A stretch of 64,000 nt of DNA from Rebecca billardiae RCC1528 (Eukaryota > Haptophyta). Location: contig OZ251242.1 of NCBI GenBank assembly GCA_965240325.2, positions 558,001 to 622,000 of the forward strand, given 5' to 3'. How positions within the stretch are numbered: the stretch's first letter is position 1; every line of letters begins with the position of its first letter. The translations under genes were made by a program, and so were the position numbers. The notes under the pieces are model-generated. The model was not told where the DNA came from. It did no database searches and saw only the letters and a program-made list of their open reading frames with translations. Below are positions 10,666 through 21,582 of this stretch, piece after piece.

Positions 10666-11582
10666 GGCCTGTTTTAATTCTACGAGAGCCCAACGGCGAC
10701 ATCAGCCAAAACGCGGTAAAATAATGGCGGCTTCGGCCGGCTGGTGGGGTGCAGCGGTAGTGCAGAGTAGTGGCGGCCCCGCGGCACGCCGTTGGCGCAT
10801 CCTCGTGCTAAGACGCTGAGCTGTGGCGAGAGACGTTGCCCAGACGTGCTGCTTCGACTTGCCGAGGTGCTTAGCCTTGACACAGGGGTTCCTCGCGGCG
10901 CACGCGCGCGACCAGCCACTGCATGAACCGCAGCGGCGGGCCCGCTGCAAGCTGCAAGCACTCTGCGTTGGCTGCGTCTAGCCCGTGCCATGTGACGACC
11001 AAGGCCGGCTGATAGAAAGATAGTCTGCCATCGAAACCAGCTCTACACGCTCCGCCGCCACTACCTTGTCGGGCTTGAGATGCTTCCGTTGCGTGCGCTC
11101 GCATGCGGCCTGTTGCCTGCTTTTGAACGTGATCGCGGCAGGTCGGCTGGCCGGATTGTCAAGCCTCCTCGGCGTAGACTACGACACGATGCGTGCTACA
11201 CGCACCCATGACACGCCGAAAGGCGTATGCACGCGTCTTCGCGCATCTGGCAGGCTGCAGTCTTGGCCAAATTGATGAGAACAAGCCTGCATCAAGCGCT
11301 CGTCGCGCAGGCGCGAGCGCGCGGAGAGTTCCGGGGCGACCCATGGTGCCTTGTTGGGGGACGCAACTCCTCCTCAACGGCTGCGAGCAGCGACACCGGA
11401 GCTAGATCGCTGCACTCAGCACTCCTCGCTGAGTGCAGCGTGACCCTCGGAGTCGTGCGTCTCGGCTTCCCGCCGGAGCCTTTGCGTCCCCCAACGGGGC
11501 GTGACACCGATTCCCACTGGCGGGCACGGGTTTGTCGCCGTGACATAGTAATAAATGGAATCTGGTAGAAATAAAACAGGCC
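10666..11582 (+). mobile_element. 917-bp TIR element, copy C (diverged family member), TSD TGTC
   Basis: It begins GGCCTGTTTTAATTCTAC and ends GTAGAAATAAAACAGGCC, with TGTC directly outside both ends (10662-10665 and 11583-11586). Most of its length aligns with copies A and B but with many substitutions. The central stems are kept with changed sequence: outer 14-bp stem GTTGGGGGACGCAA (11353-11366) with 11482-11495, and inner 13-bp stem CGCTGCACTCAGC (11408-11420) with 11428-11440. Both are perfect. The orientation is the same as copy A. No transposase frame is present. Confidence 0.88.
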
Positions 11583-11913
11583 TGTCAGCGCGCCCTTTCG
11601 CTCGTGAAATGTCTAGCGCGAGAAATTGACGGTTCGTGTGAATGTGAAGTGTGAACTCGCGACACGACGAATGGGCCGATGCGATTCGCGCGAATGTGAG
11701 TACGCAAACAAAGCGCCGAACGACGAGCGGTTTTTGACCGAACGACGATGCGGTCGTTTCTGTCCTACCCGAGCGCGTAAGCGGGTACGCGAATTGCGCA
11801 TATGTGACCCGGTGACTGGGTACGTGGTTAGCCGGGCGCGTCAAAAAAAGGCCTGCGACGGGCTGGTCCCCAGCGTGAAGTCGTGCCTTTATTGTTCATC
11901 TCGTGGGTTTCCA

Positions 11914-11914
<1 letters not shown>

Positions 11915-11970
<56 letters not shown>
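11915..11970. repeat. (TA)n microsatellite
   Basis: An almost pure TA dinucleotide run of about 55 bp, likely length-variable. Confidence 0.95.
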
Positions 11971-11976
<6 letters not shown>

Positions 11977-12015
11977 CATACTCATCAATCCCGGTATATA
12001 TATACTATATATATA

Positions 12016-12034
12016 TATGATTTAACGACACAGG
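12016..12034 (-). repeat. Remnant of the R1 3' terminus
   Basis: Read on the minus strand, CCTGTGTCGTTAAATCAT is identical to the near-terminal sequence of R1 at 5062, 16364 and 38015. Here it runs straight into a TA tract, as expected for a very short 5'-truncated copy with a microsatellite tail. Chance identity of 18 bp is unlikely but not excluded. Confidence 0.5.
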
Positions 12035-12530
12035 GCCGTACGACTGCCTTATTATTTTATATATAATAATAATAATAATACTTATTTAATACGACTGCTG
12101 ATATATGGCTGCTACTACTGAGTCACTGACACTCACTGTCACTGACTACGGTCGCGGACCGTACAATTTCCGAGTATTCCACTCACTACCAGTACCACTG
12201 GCACTGATGAGATTCACTTAGACGACTGCTGCGGCGCTCTGCGGTCACTCAGTCACTCACTCGGCACCGCGCGGCCTAATGCCTGTAGTCGGCCACGCCG
12301 ACACCCTTCCCACCCCCCGGCCCGCCTCCAGCCCCTCCCCCCCTCCCCCCCATCGGCAGCATCCGTCGTAGCTTGCGGCATTTACACTCCCCACCGGCGG
12401 TGCATCCGGCGCGCCGGACAAACCGTCATCAGCCCGTCCGAGCTCGGAGCTGCCGCGCACCGCCTCAGACGGCTGCCCGCGCCGAGACACGCCAATTGGC
12501 GCGCTCTTGGCCAAGGCGTCTGTCCCCAGC

Positions 12531-14414
12531 TCACTGGCTGTACTTGTCCGAGGCGATCCGGATCGCCGCCGCCCCCGTCGACGAGCGGCGGCGGTTAAGC
12601 TGCTTGGCGCCGGTGCTGAGCTTGCTCGCCGTCTCGGGTCCGTAGAAGTGGTGGATCAGCTGCATGTTGTAGTTGGTCACGTCGTTCACGGACTCGAAGC
12701 ACGCGCTCGAGCCGAGCCAGAAGGTGCGGTTCTCACCCTGCGCCTCGAGCAAGTCCCACGGCAGCCCCTTCTCGAGGCCCTCCTGCGAGAACTGGTAGAA
12801 GTAGTCCCACGGCTTCTGCTGCAGCACGCGCACGCCGCTCACGCCCTGCGCGCGCAGGTCGGCCTCGAGCGCCGAGCGCAGCGCGGCGCCGTCGATCGCG
12901 CCGTCGGCCGGCCGGCGATGCTCGCCGAGCGCGGTGAGCTGGTACCCGACGCACACGTGCGCGCCCGGCGTCGGCCGCACCGCGCCAAGCGCCGGCTCGG
13001 CGTTCTCGCACAGGTCTGCGGCGTGCAGCTCGCGCGTGAAGTTTGCCAGCATGCGCTCGCCGTCGGAGCGGCCCGCGGGCGCGCCCGCCGCCAGAGCCTC
13101 GCGGGTGGGCCGGATCGAGCGCTCGGACCAGCGCTCGCAGTTGATGGCCAGCGGGTTGGCGCGCGGCGTGATCGTCGGGTCCGCGCGGTCGGGCAGGTAC
13201 GCGATGACGGCCTGGCCGCCGCTCGGGCGCGGGTCCCGCTCGTACAGCGTGGTCGTCAGGCCCAGCGGCGCGAGGCTCGAGATCACGCGCTTCTCGAGCT
13301 CGGTGAGCGCGAGCGCGCGCGCGATCGGCGCGTACGGGCACGCGATGAAGACGTGCGTGCCGCGCACGGTGAAGGAGCGCCCGCCGCCCCGCGGCCGCCC
13401 GCCGCCGGGGTGCGCGCTCTTGGTGGCGACGCCCTTGACGGTCACGCCGCTCGCCGAGCGGACGATCGACGTGACGCGGTGGCCGAGCCGCACGTCGAGG
13501 CGGTCCTGCGCGACCATGCGCTGCCACAGCTTGGACCAGCCGCCGCGCAGCATGGTGAGCACGGGCTCGGCGTGCGCCTTGTCCGAGGCGTACGCGATGA
13601 ACGCCTCCATCAGGTCGGCGCTGAACCACATCAGCCCGTAGAAGGTGGGCACGCTCTCGAGGAAGCCGTACCCCTGCGTCGTCTGGCCGATGATCAGCAG
13701 CGGGATGAGCGCCTCGCAGCCGTGCTCGGCGAGGAACGCGGCGAAGGGCTTGCGCATGCGCGCCCACTGCGCCGCGCTCGGCCGCGGCGGGAGCGCGCCG
13801 TAGTAGCTGCCCATGCACTCCTTGTGCAGCCGCTGGTACTTGCGCGCCGCCTGGACGAACGCGAGCGACACGCCGATGCCCGGCAGGCACTTGGCGCTGC
13901 CCGACTTGGCCACGAGGTGCTCGCGCACGGCGGCGCGGTGCCACGTCGCCAGCGACGTGAACGTCGCGGCGCCGTGGCGGCCGGGCACGTCGTCCCAGAA
14001 GAAGTCGCGGTCGCCGGTGACGCCCCCGGGCCGGATCAGATCGGCCGCCATGCCGTACTTGGCAAACAGCGCCTTGGGCACGTGGTACTCGGGGTGCGCG
14101 TAGCACGTGCCCATCTCGTGCACGACGTCGTCCATCACCACGCTGAACGACTTGCCGCCGACGCGGTGCTCCGCCTCGAGGAGCACGGGCGTGACGCCCA
14201 CCTCCTTGAGCATCGACGCCATGTGCACGCCGGCCGGGCCGGCGCCGACAATGATGGCCACGTTCCCCCTCGTCGGAGCGGACTCGGGGCCGCAGCGGAA
14301 GCGGTGGCCCGCGCCGCCGTGCCCGACGTACGAGCCATCCGACTGGCGCGCCGAGGCGCGCGACGGCGCCGACGGATCGACCTCGCGCTGCGAGACGCGC
14401 TCGTACTTGCCCAT
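12531..14414 (-). CDS. FAD-dependent oxidoreductase (amine-oxidase-like flavoprotein), 627 aa
   Basis: A single exon starts MGKYERVSQRE. After about 50 disordered residues comes a Rossmann dinucleotide-binding motif (GAGPAG at residues 57-62), then an acidic end of strand beta-2 (LLEAEHRVGGKS), the classic ADP-binding pattern of FAD enzymes. A middle region (KCLPGIGVSLAF, TFYGLMWFSADLMEAF, GGWSKLWQRM) and the C-terminal block WDYFYQFSQEGLEKGLPWDLLEAQGENRTFWLGSS resemble the amine-oxidase-like group that contains beta-cyclopiazonate dehydrogenase and related plant and fungal flavoproteins. The last segment contacts the flavin in that group. The substrate is unknown. No signal peptide or transmembrane segment is obvious. 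It is divergent from the patatin-domain gene, and the gap between them has been stretched to 2 kb by insertions. Confidence 0.8.
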   Translation of the reverse strand: MGKYERVSQREVDPSAPSRASARQSDGSYVGHGGAGHRFRCGPESAPTRGNVAIIVGAGPAGVHMASMLKEVGVTPVLLEAEHRVGGKSFSVVMDDVVHEMGTCYAHPEYHVPKALFAKYGMAADLIRPGGVTGDRDFFWDDVPGRHGAATFTSLATWHRAAVREHLVAKSGSAKCLPGIGVSLAFVQAARKYQRLHKECMGSYYGALPPRPSAAQWARMRKPFAAFLAEHGCEALIPLLIIGQTTQGYGFLESVPTFYGLMWFSADLMEAFIAYASDKAHAEPVLTMLRGGWSKLWQRMVAQDRLDVRLGHRVTSIVRSASGVTVKGVATKSAHPGGGRPRGGGRSFTVRGTHVFIACPYAPIARALALTELEKRVISSLAPLGLTTTLYERDPRPSGGQAVIAYLPDRADPTITPRANPLAINCERWSERSIRPTREALAAGAPAGRSDGERMLANFTRELHAADLCENAEPALGAVRPTPGAHVCVGYQLTALGEHRRPADGAIDGAALRSALEADLRAQGVSGVRVLQQKPWDYFYQFSQEGLEKGLPWDLLEAQGENRTFWLGSSACFESVNDVTNYNMQLIHHFYGPETASKLSTGAKQLNRRRSSTGAAAIRIASDKYSQ

Positions 14415-14461
14415 GATGACCAAGGAGTCTGCCGCCGACGAATCAGGAGACCCGCGTCGTC

Positions 14462-16328
14462 CCAAGGGTAGTAAGGGCAAGGTAAGGGTGAGCAACTCCG
14501 CTGGCGACAGCCGCGAAGGTCGGCAGCCCTCTGTTTGCCGCGAGCGGAGCGGAGCGAGTACTATCAGCGGCGGAGGGCGCTGAGGGCGCGCACGGCGTGA
14601 GGCGCGGCGTCGGCCGAGTCGGTCCGCGGAGGATGCGCGGCGCTCGGCCCGCTGCGCAGCGGCAGTGCGCCTCACTTTGCCCCGAGCGCCGTCCTCCGCG
14701 TCGCCTCCTTCCCGCCTTGGAGCAGCACGCATGTGCGCGCCGCCACCTTGAAGGCGGCACGGGCTTGCTCAGACAACCGCGCGCGCGTGGCGCGCGACTT
14801 GGTCGGCTGCGCGCGCGCGCCGCCGCGGTGCAAGGTAGCGCCGCCGCATGCGCGCGCCGTGCCAGCGCGAGAGCGTGTGCGCGGACCTGAGTGCGACCTC
14901 ACACACATGTCGAATGCTGCTTGGCATCCGACTTGCGGACTGACGGGAAGCTGGAAAAGACAGCGGCGTGAGTGTTGGTACCATCGATGCGGAGCCTTAG
15001 CGTCCACTTGCATTCGTGCTAGGAAGGAATAGACAAGACTAGGCCTTCGTCCTGGGTATCCAATGTCACTCAACACCTCGCTGATCGACCCGACGAGTGC
15101 CAGCGTGAGGCACAGCAAATCATTCTTGAGAGCAAGCAGACAAGCGAGCACTACGCTCATGAGATGGCCGTGAGCAAAGGCTCGCGCTGGCACGGCGCGC
15201 GCATGCGGCGGCGCTACCTTGCACCGCGGCGGCGCGCGCGCGCAGCCGACCAAGTCGCGCGCCACGCGCGCGCGGTTGTCTGAGCAAGCCCGTGCCGCCT
15301 TCAAGGTGGCGGCGCGCACATGCGTGCTGCTCCAAGGCGGGAAGGAGGCGACGCGGAGGACGGCGCTCGGGGCAAAGTGAGGCGCACTGCCGCTGCGCAG
15401 CGGGCCGAGCGCCGCGCATCCTCCGCGGACCGACTCGGCCGACGCCGCGCCTCACGCCGTGCGCGGCCTCAGCGCCCTCCGCCGCTGATAGTACTCGCTC
15501 CGCTCCGCTCGCGGCAACCAACCGGTCCAGACCTCGGGATTTGCCAGCCAAAACCAAAACCCACCCCAGGTGGGTTTCCGGGTGGAAATCTGGGCGCCGC
15601 GCTTACCGGACTCAGCTGAACGCCGCCGCCGCCGCCACCTCGCTCGCGCCTACCGCCGCCAGGGCGAGGCCGCGCGATGTCCAGTAGAGCTTCCGATGGG
15701 ACACAGCGGGGCGGTAGCGAGGCGGTGAACTAGTGTAGCTTGCGCGTGGCGCAGCGATTCGCGCCCTCGCACCTCGAAGGTCAGCTTGAGGCCCGCGCGA
15801 GCGCGAGCTTGCGCCGCCGCCACGTTCAGCCAGAGATATGGGCGCCTTGCCTGCCGAGGCAGCAGAGAGGCACGCACGCGCGGGAAGCCGCTGGGCACCA
15901 TGGCGCGCGCCTACGACCGTACTGTAACATGGCTCACGCCTTCCTGGGATGCGCGCCTCGGGTTGCTCTCAGCGCGCGCATACTTTGCGGGGATGACAGC
16001 ACGGCTGAAGTGAGAGGCGGCGCACACGTCCGTGCGGGCTCAAGGCGCGGAGAAGATGGGCAGACGCGAGTCGCCCGGCGCAGGGCGGCGCAGAAAGGCT
16101 CTATGCCTCTGCCCGACGGCGTGCGCCATCGCCGCGTGCACGTCTACGACCGCGGCGGCGCGGCAGCCGGCGGCGTCTCGCGGCGGATGGCTGTGGCGGC
16201 GCACGCGGCGCACGCGGCGGGTTTTGAATTTCCGAGTTTCCCAAATCCTGAGGTCTGGACCGGTTGGCAGAGGGCTGCCGACCTTCGCGGCTGTCGCCAG
16301 CGGAGTTGCTCACCCTTACTACCCTTGG
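14462..16328. mobile_element. 1867-bp TIR element, TSD TCGTC, inserted in an R1 fragment
   Basis: The left end CCAAGGGTAGTAAGGG and the right end CCCTTACTACCCTTGG are inverted. The match continues for about 60 bp (14462-14533 against 16268-16328), broken by an 11-bp duplication (CAAGGTAAGGG) in the left end. TCGTC flanks both sides (14457-14461 and 16329-16333). The empty target can be read from R1 copies elsewhere, which run through this site uninterrupted. No transposase was recognised. The interior holds a second large inverted repeat (14535-15517), so this copy is probably composite. Confidence 0.82.
14535..15517. mobile_element. 983-bp segment with 337-bp inverted arms, nested in the 1867-bp element
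   Basis: The left arm 14535-14871 and the right arm 15181-15517 are near-perfect reverse complements around a 309-bp centre. Directly outside the right arm (15518-15550) the sequence CCAACCGGTCCAGACCTC reappears in inverted form next to the right terminus of the host element (16236-16267). This suggests the arms were inserted between the terminal repeat and its normal neighbour. No clear target duplication was found. It could be a foldback-type element or a palindromic rearrangement. The arms carry low-complexity frames only. Confidence 0.7.
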
Positions 16329-16390
16329 TCGTCCTACCTGTGTCGTTAAATCATAGAATGAGTCTGCTCAATCGAACATAGTACCTACAA

Positions 16391-19300
16391 ATGCTGGCCA
16401 CCATGGACCATCCACCTGACCACCTCATGCTCGGATCGTCGGGGACCGGCGTGCTCTTGGCGCTGGCCGGTGCGGTGCCGAGTGTGTGCGTTACACTGCT
16501 GCTGCTGCTGTTTGCGGTCGGGCTGACGACTACCACGGGCTCACACCTCATCCGTGGCGCCGACGAGGGCGCCGAGGAGAGCGCGTGGCCTCGCGCCAAT
16601 GAGGCGCTGAACGCTTTCGCAATCCTCGTCGCGTCGCTGTTCGTCGTTGCGTCGAGCGCGAGCGTCGAGCTGATGCACGGGGTCAAAGCGCAGCGCGCGC
16701 ACCGCGCTGCGAACACCGCCCGCGCCACGACGGACATCACAGTCGGTGCGCTCGTGGCGATCGAGCGCGTCAACGTGGCGATCGGCGGCGCGCCTCAACC
16801 AGAGGAAGACCCAGCCGACTTTTTCGTCGCGATGACGGTGCAGTTCACGGCGCTGGTCTGGCTGAGCTACGTGGCGGGCGTGTACACCGGCTGGCCGCTC
16901 GTGCGCCTCTGCCGGGGCGACGCGGCCGCCGCCTCCGTCGGCAGGCACGGCCACGCGGTGGGTGGCGCCGCCGGCGCGCGCGAGCGGCTCGAGCTGCTGA
17001 TGGGCAGCCATCCGGCGCTGGACGATCTGTGGCGCGCGTTCGTGCACGCGGATCTACTGCTCCTGGTCGGGCTGCTTGCGCTCGTGACTGTCGGCCTCGC
17101 GCGTGGCGCCCAGCCGGGCGCGGTGCAGGGAGGGGCATCGGCGCGCTCCGCGTCGGCGCTGCCGTGGTGGGCGGCCGCCGCGCTCGGCTGGCTGCTGCTC
17201 ACCTCAGCGCTGCGCGTGCTCGGCCTGCTCGCGCACCTCGCGGCGAGCGGCGTGCTGGGCCACTTCTCGCAGGCGATGAATGCCGTGCTGGCAGCGGTCG
17301 ACGTGCTCGCTGCCGCCGTCACGGCCGCCGCCATCGCCGCGCCCGACGCAGCGCGGCTGCCCGTGCTGATTGTCGTCGGGCCATGGGCGGCGCGCGCGCT
17401 CGCGCACACGTCGTGCCTCTACGTCTGGGGCCTCGGCGAGGACGCCGCGCACGCGCACGCTGCGCCCGACGAGGAGGCCTCGCACGCCGGCGTGCCCCCC
17501 GTCCACCGGCAGCTCCCCGCCCCCGGGCGCAGCATGGCGCCCATCGAGGCGAAGGGGCGCGCAAACTCACTGGCGACCGGCGCGGCCGAGCAGCTGCGCG
17601 CGCTCGCGTCCTGGGCCGGGCCGTCGGCGGCGGGCGGCGCGGGGCGCGAGGCGAGCGTGGGCGGCGAGGACGAGGCGAGCCGCCCGCTGCGCATCCTCTC
17701 GCTCGACGGCGGCGGCGTGAAGGGCCAGAACCTCACGATGGTCCTCGAGGAGATCGAGGCGAGGTCGGGCCGGCCGATCGACTCGATGTTCGACCTGATC
17801 GTGGGCACGAGCGCGGGCGGCGCGGGCGCGCTCACGCTGCGCGCGTACCCCGGCTTCCGCGGCGTGCACGAGATGCACAAGGCGATCTTCGAGGAGTTCA
17901 TGGAGGTGCTTGGCACGGCGAACCTCGCGCGGCTCGCGTGGCCAGGCGGCACGATCTGCGACACGGCGGTCCTCGAGCGCACGTTCGCCGCCAAGTGGGG
18001 CGCGCACACGGCGCTGCTGCACGAGCCGAGCGCGGACGGCAGCGGCCCGGCCGGCGCGCGTCGGCCCAAGGTGGCGGTGCTCGCGTCGAAGATGGTGCCC
18101 GGCGGCGAGCCGCAGCCGTTCCTCTGCCGCACGTACAGCGCCGCGCCCCGCGGCGGCGCGGCGCGCCCGCTGCCCGGCACGCACAGCTGGACGTACGTCG
18201 AGGCGGCGCGCGCGACGTGCTGCGTGCCGTACCTGTTTGCGCCGTTTGTGGCCGACGGAGCCGCCTACCTGGACGGCGGCCTCGTCGCGTGCAACCCCGC
18301 CAGCATCGCGCTCAGCGAGGCGCGCGCGCTCTTCCCAGGTGCGAGGCCGCGCCGGCTGGGCGGCCTCGCTCGGCGCGCGCGCGCGCGCGGCCGAGCGCGC
18401 GTGCCCCGCGCCTTCCTGAGCCGCCCGCGCCGCCGCGCCGCGCGCCCGCCCACCTCGCGCGCGCCGCGACAGGCCAGCGCATCGGCGTGCTCGTCTCGAT
18501 CGGCTGCGGCAAGGCGTCCGTCGCGAGCGGCGCGGACGACGGCTCGGCGATGAAGTACATGATGCACCTGCTCGCCCGCGCCGTCTCGGCCGAGGAGACG
18601 CACCGCGACCTGCTGCGCGTGCTGCACGCCACCGAGAGCACGAGCGCCGCGCCCGAGCTGGCGGGCGTGCGCTACTTCCGCGTCAACCCGCCGACCGGCG
18701 ACTACGCGCTCGACGAGCGAGACCCGGCGCGTCTGCAGGCGATGCAGGACACGTGCGCCGAGTACCTCGGGAGGAAGGGCGAGGCGCTCGAACGCATGAT
18801 CGACGCGCTGGGCGGGAACGACCCGGCGCCGCCGCGCGGCGGCGCGCCGGGCACGCGCCCGCCGCTCGCGCCGTCGGTCGAGCTCAAGCGGAGGCGCGCG
18901 GGCGCGCACGCCGCGCACATGGACGGCGTGCTGGGCGAGCTGCTCGGCGCGCAGAGGGCGACGCACCAGCTGGCCGCGCGCGTGCATGCCAAGCGCGCGC
19001 GGCACTGGCTGCTGCCGTGCTGCGCGGCGCGCTCGCCCGCGTCCGTCTTTGAGTCGCGCCGCGCGCGGATGCGCAGGCGGCACGCCGGCGGCGCGGACGC
19101 GGCCGGCCCCGTGCCGCGCGCCACGCGGCGCGCAGCGTCGGCGCTGAGCCACGCGCGGCCGGGCGCGCTCGTGCTCGCGCTCGGCGTGAGCGCGACGACG
19201 CGCCTCGCCGAGCTCAGCGCGCACCACGTGCTGCGCGCGGGCTCGGTGCTCGACGCGAGCCGCGGCGCGCACACGGCGCTGTACTGCGCGCAGCTCGGCT

Positions 19301-21582
19301 GCGTGGGCCTCGGGCTGTGGGCGTCTGCGGCCGCGTCGATGTGGCTCATGGCGACCGCGACAGGCAGCGCTGCGCACCGCCGGCTCGAGCTGCACTTTGG
19401 CGCGACGCCGCGCGCCGAGCTGTGCGCGCTGTGCGTCTCGCTCCTCAACGTGGCGGTCGCGCGCGTGCACCTGCTCAGGCTGGCACAGCAGCCGGCGCGC
19501 CGCGGCGGCGGCGGCGGCGGCGGCCTCACCGGAGCGCCCGCGCTCAGCACCGCCGCGTGGGTGATCGACTGGGCGGTGTCGCTCGGAACGTACGCATTCG
19601 CGTGGCACGAGCTGGCCCCGCACGCGCTGCACCACGGGGGCTCGGCCGTGCTGCGCATCCCGCCGCGTGGCGCCGTGCCGGGCCTCCGCGCGCGCCGCGC
19701 GCCGCGCGACGCCGAGCTGGGCCGCGCGGCGCCGCCGTCACACGGCCTCAGCATGAGCGCGGCGCTCGCCGCTGCGCTCGCGGAGGTGGTGGCGGCGCCG
19801 CTCGCGCGCGTGCAGCTGGCGTACGCGGGGTACGCGCTGCTCGCGCTGCCCGCGCAGATCCTCGCGGCGCGGCTCACGGGCTGCGTCGGCGGCGCGTGCC
19901 TCGGCGCGCCCGCGGCCGTCGTGCTCGGGTCCCTCGACCTGGGCCTGGTGGGCGTGCGCGCGTGCGGCTTTGCGCTGCTCGCGGCCACGAGCGGCGCAGC
20001 GACGGTGAGCGCGCTGCGCGTGGCCGAGGCCATCGCGGACGCGTGCGCCGTGGGCAGCGCGCTCGTCGTGATCGCGTGGGCCCTCGGCGCGCGGTTCGCG
20101 CCCGGTGGCGAGCGCGGCGCCGACGCTGCCCTCGTCGCGCGGCTCGGCGCGCTGCTGCTGCGCGCGGGCGTCGTCGCCGCCTCGGAGGTGGGCGCGCGCC
20201 GACTGGCGGCACTCACGCTGCAGCAGCCCGTGGTGCGGCGGCGCAGCTCCATCGTGGGCTCCTCGCCCGCGCAGCGCCGCTTCACCGGCGACTTTGTCCG
20301 CCGGATGAGCGTGGCCGCACAGGGGCTGAGCTTCCGCGCCGGCTCGGCGGCAAGGGGGCTGCTCGGAGCCGAAGCGCACGGCGCCGCGGGCCCCGCCGCA
20401 GTGCGCGCCGCCAAGCCGCCGCCGCTCGGGCTGCAGCGCTCCAAGGCGCCCGAGCCGCCCGCGCGCGTGCTCTCGCTCGAGGGGCTGGGCGCGCGCGCGC
20501 TCAACGCCATCGTCGCGCTCGAGCTGCTGGAGGAGCGCACGCGCACGCCGGTAGGGCGGCTGTTCGACCTCGTCGTCGGCTCGGGCGCGGGCGCGCTCGT
20601 CGCGCTCGCGATCAGCGGCACGCCGCCCGAGCCCGGGCCGCTCGGCGCGGGCGCGCACTCGCTCGCGCTCACGCGCGCGCGGCGCGTGATCGAGCTGCTC
20701 GTCGAGCGGCTGCTCCCCGACCTCGCCGGCTCGCGCACGCGGCTGCTGCGCACGGGTTATTGCGGCTCGCTCGAGGCGGTCGGCGCGTTTGCGAGCGCGG
20801 CCGCGGCCGAGCTGGCGCTCGACGGCGGCGCGGAGCGGCGCGCGCCGGGCGCGCCGCACGCCGCGTGCGTGCTCACGCGCGTCGGCGGCGCGAGCGCCGC
20901 CGCCGACGACTTCCTCGACGTCGCGCTGCGCCGCACGTACGAACTCGACGGCGCGCGCGCCGCGGGGCTCCCGCCCGAGGTGGACGGCGGCACGCACGCC
21001 GAGGCGCTGCTGGGCGCGTGCGTCGCCTATCCCGGCGGCTTCCCTGCGCAGCCGAGCGCGAGCGGCGGCGTGTACATGACCGGCGTGATGGCGGCGCCGT
21101 GCCCGGCGCTCGTCGCGCTCACCGAGGCCGCGGCGCTCTGGCCCGAGCGGCGCGCCGCGCGCGTGCTCTCGGTCGGCGCGGGCGACGACGCGCTCGGCGG
21201 CGGCAGCTCGAGCGAGTCGATCCGGGCGCTCGCGAGCACGCTGCGCCGCCTCGCGCTCTCGGGCGAGCGCGAGTACCGCAAGGTGGAGCGGCTGCTGCCC
21301 TCGATGATGCCCGGCGCGCGGCTCTGGCGGCTCGAGGCGCCGGTGAGCGTCTCGCCCGCCGAGACGTCGGCCGCGCGGGTGCGAGAGATGGAGGAGTACA
21401 CGCGCTCCGCGCTGCTCGCGCAGCACACGGCCGGCTCGGTCGACGACGAGCACGCCGACGGCGAGACGCACGCAGGGGCAGCACGCGACGACGGGCTCAG
21501 CGGACGCGCGCTGCTCGATGAGATTGCGGGCATGTTGGTGGCGCGTACGCCCGGCGCTGCCGTCATCAAGGACAAAGAGTGA
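16391..21582 (+). CDS. Membrane protein with two patatin-like domains, the second catalytically dead; 2 exons, 1685 aa
   Basis: The exons are 16391-18338 and 18473-21582; the 134-nt intron has donor GTGCGAG and acceptor ACAG, and the spliced frame reads LFPGQRIGVLV. The N-terminal ~400 residues hold several hydrophobic segments (first at about 18-45). Domain 1 has the patatin oxyanion motif DGGGVKG (about 438), the nucleophile elbow GTSAGG (Ser474) and the DGG motif (Asp628), so an active lipid acyl hydrolase is expected. A second membrane region follows (about residues 860-1250). Domain 2 repeats the fold, but the three motifs read LEGLGARALN, GSGAGA (Gly1354 in place of Ser) and MTGV (Thr in place of Asp). 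It should therefore be inactive, perhaps regulatory or structural. Upstream ATGs are few; 16391 is the first in frame after the R1 fragment. Natural substrates are unknown. Confidence 0.85.

Larger units (their letters stand above)
11583..12530. other. AT-rich intergenic DNA with dinucleotide repeats
   Basis: It holds a (TA)n microsatellite (11915-11970), a second TA tract (about 11995-12018), an ATA/ATT stretch (12057-12090) and C-rich DNA at 12300-12355 downstream of the FAD oxidoreductase gene. No gene was recognised. Confidence 0.6.
14434..16364 (+). repeat. R1 3'-end fragment, interrupted by the 14462-16328 insertion
   Basis: The left part (about 14434-14461) and the right part (16329-16364) join into a ~65-bp match to the last bases of R1: GCCGACGAATCAGGAGACC, then CGTCCTACC, then CTGTGTCGTTAAATCATAGA...GAATGAGTC. 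The split point coincides with the TCGTC duplication of the inserted element. The R1 piece therefore predates that insertion. Confidence 0.75.

Noticed and set aside
12507-14471. A 654-codon open frame on the plus strand
   Set aside because: Shadow of the FAD oxidoreductase gene; no recognisable motif.
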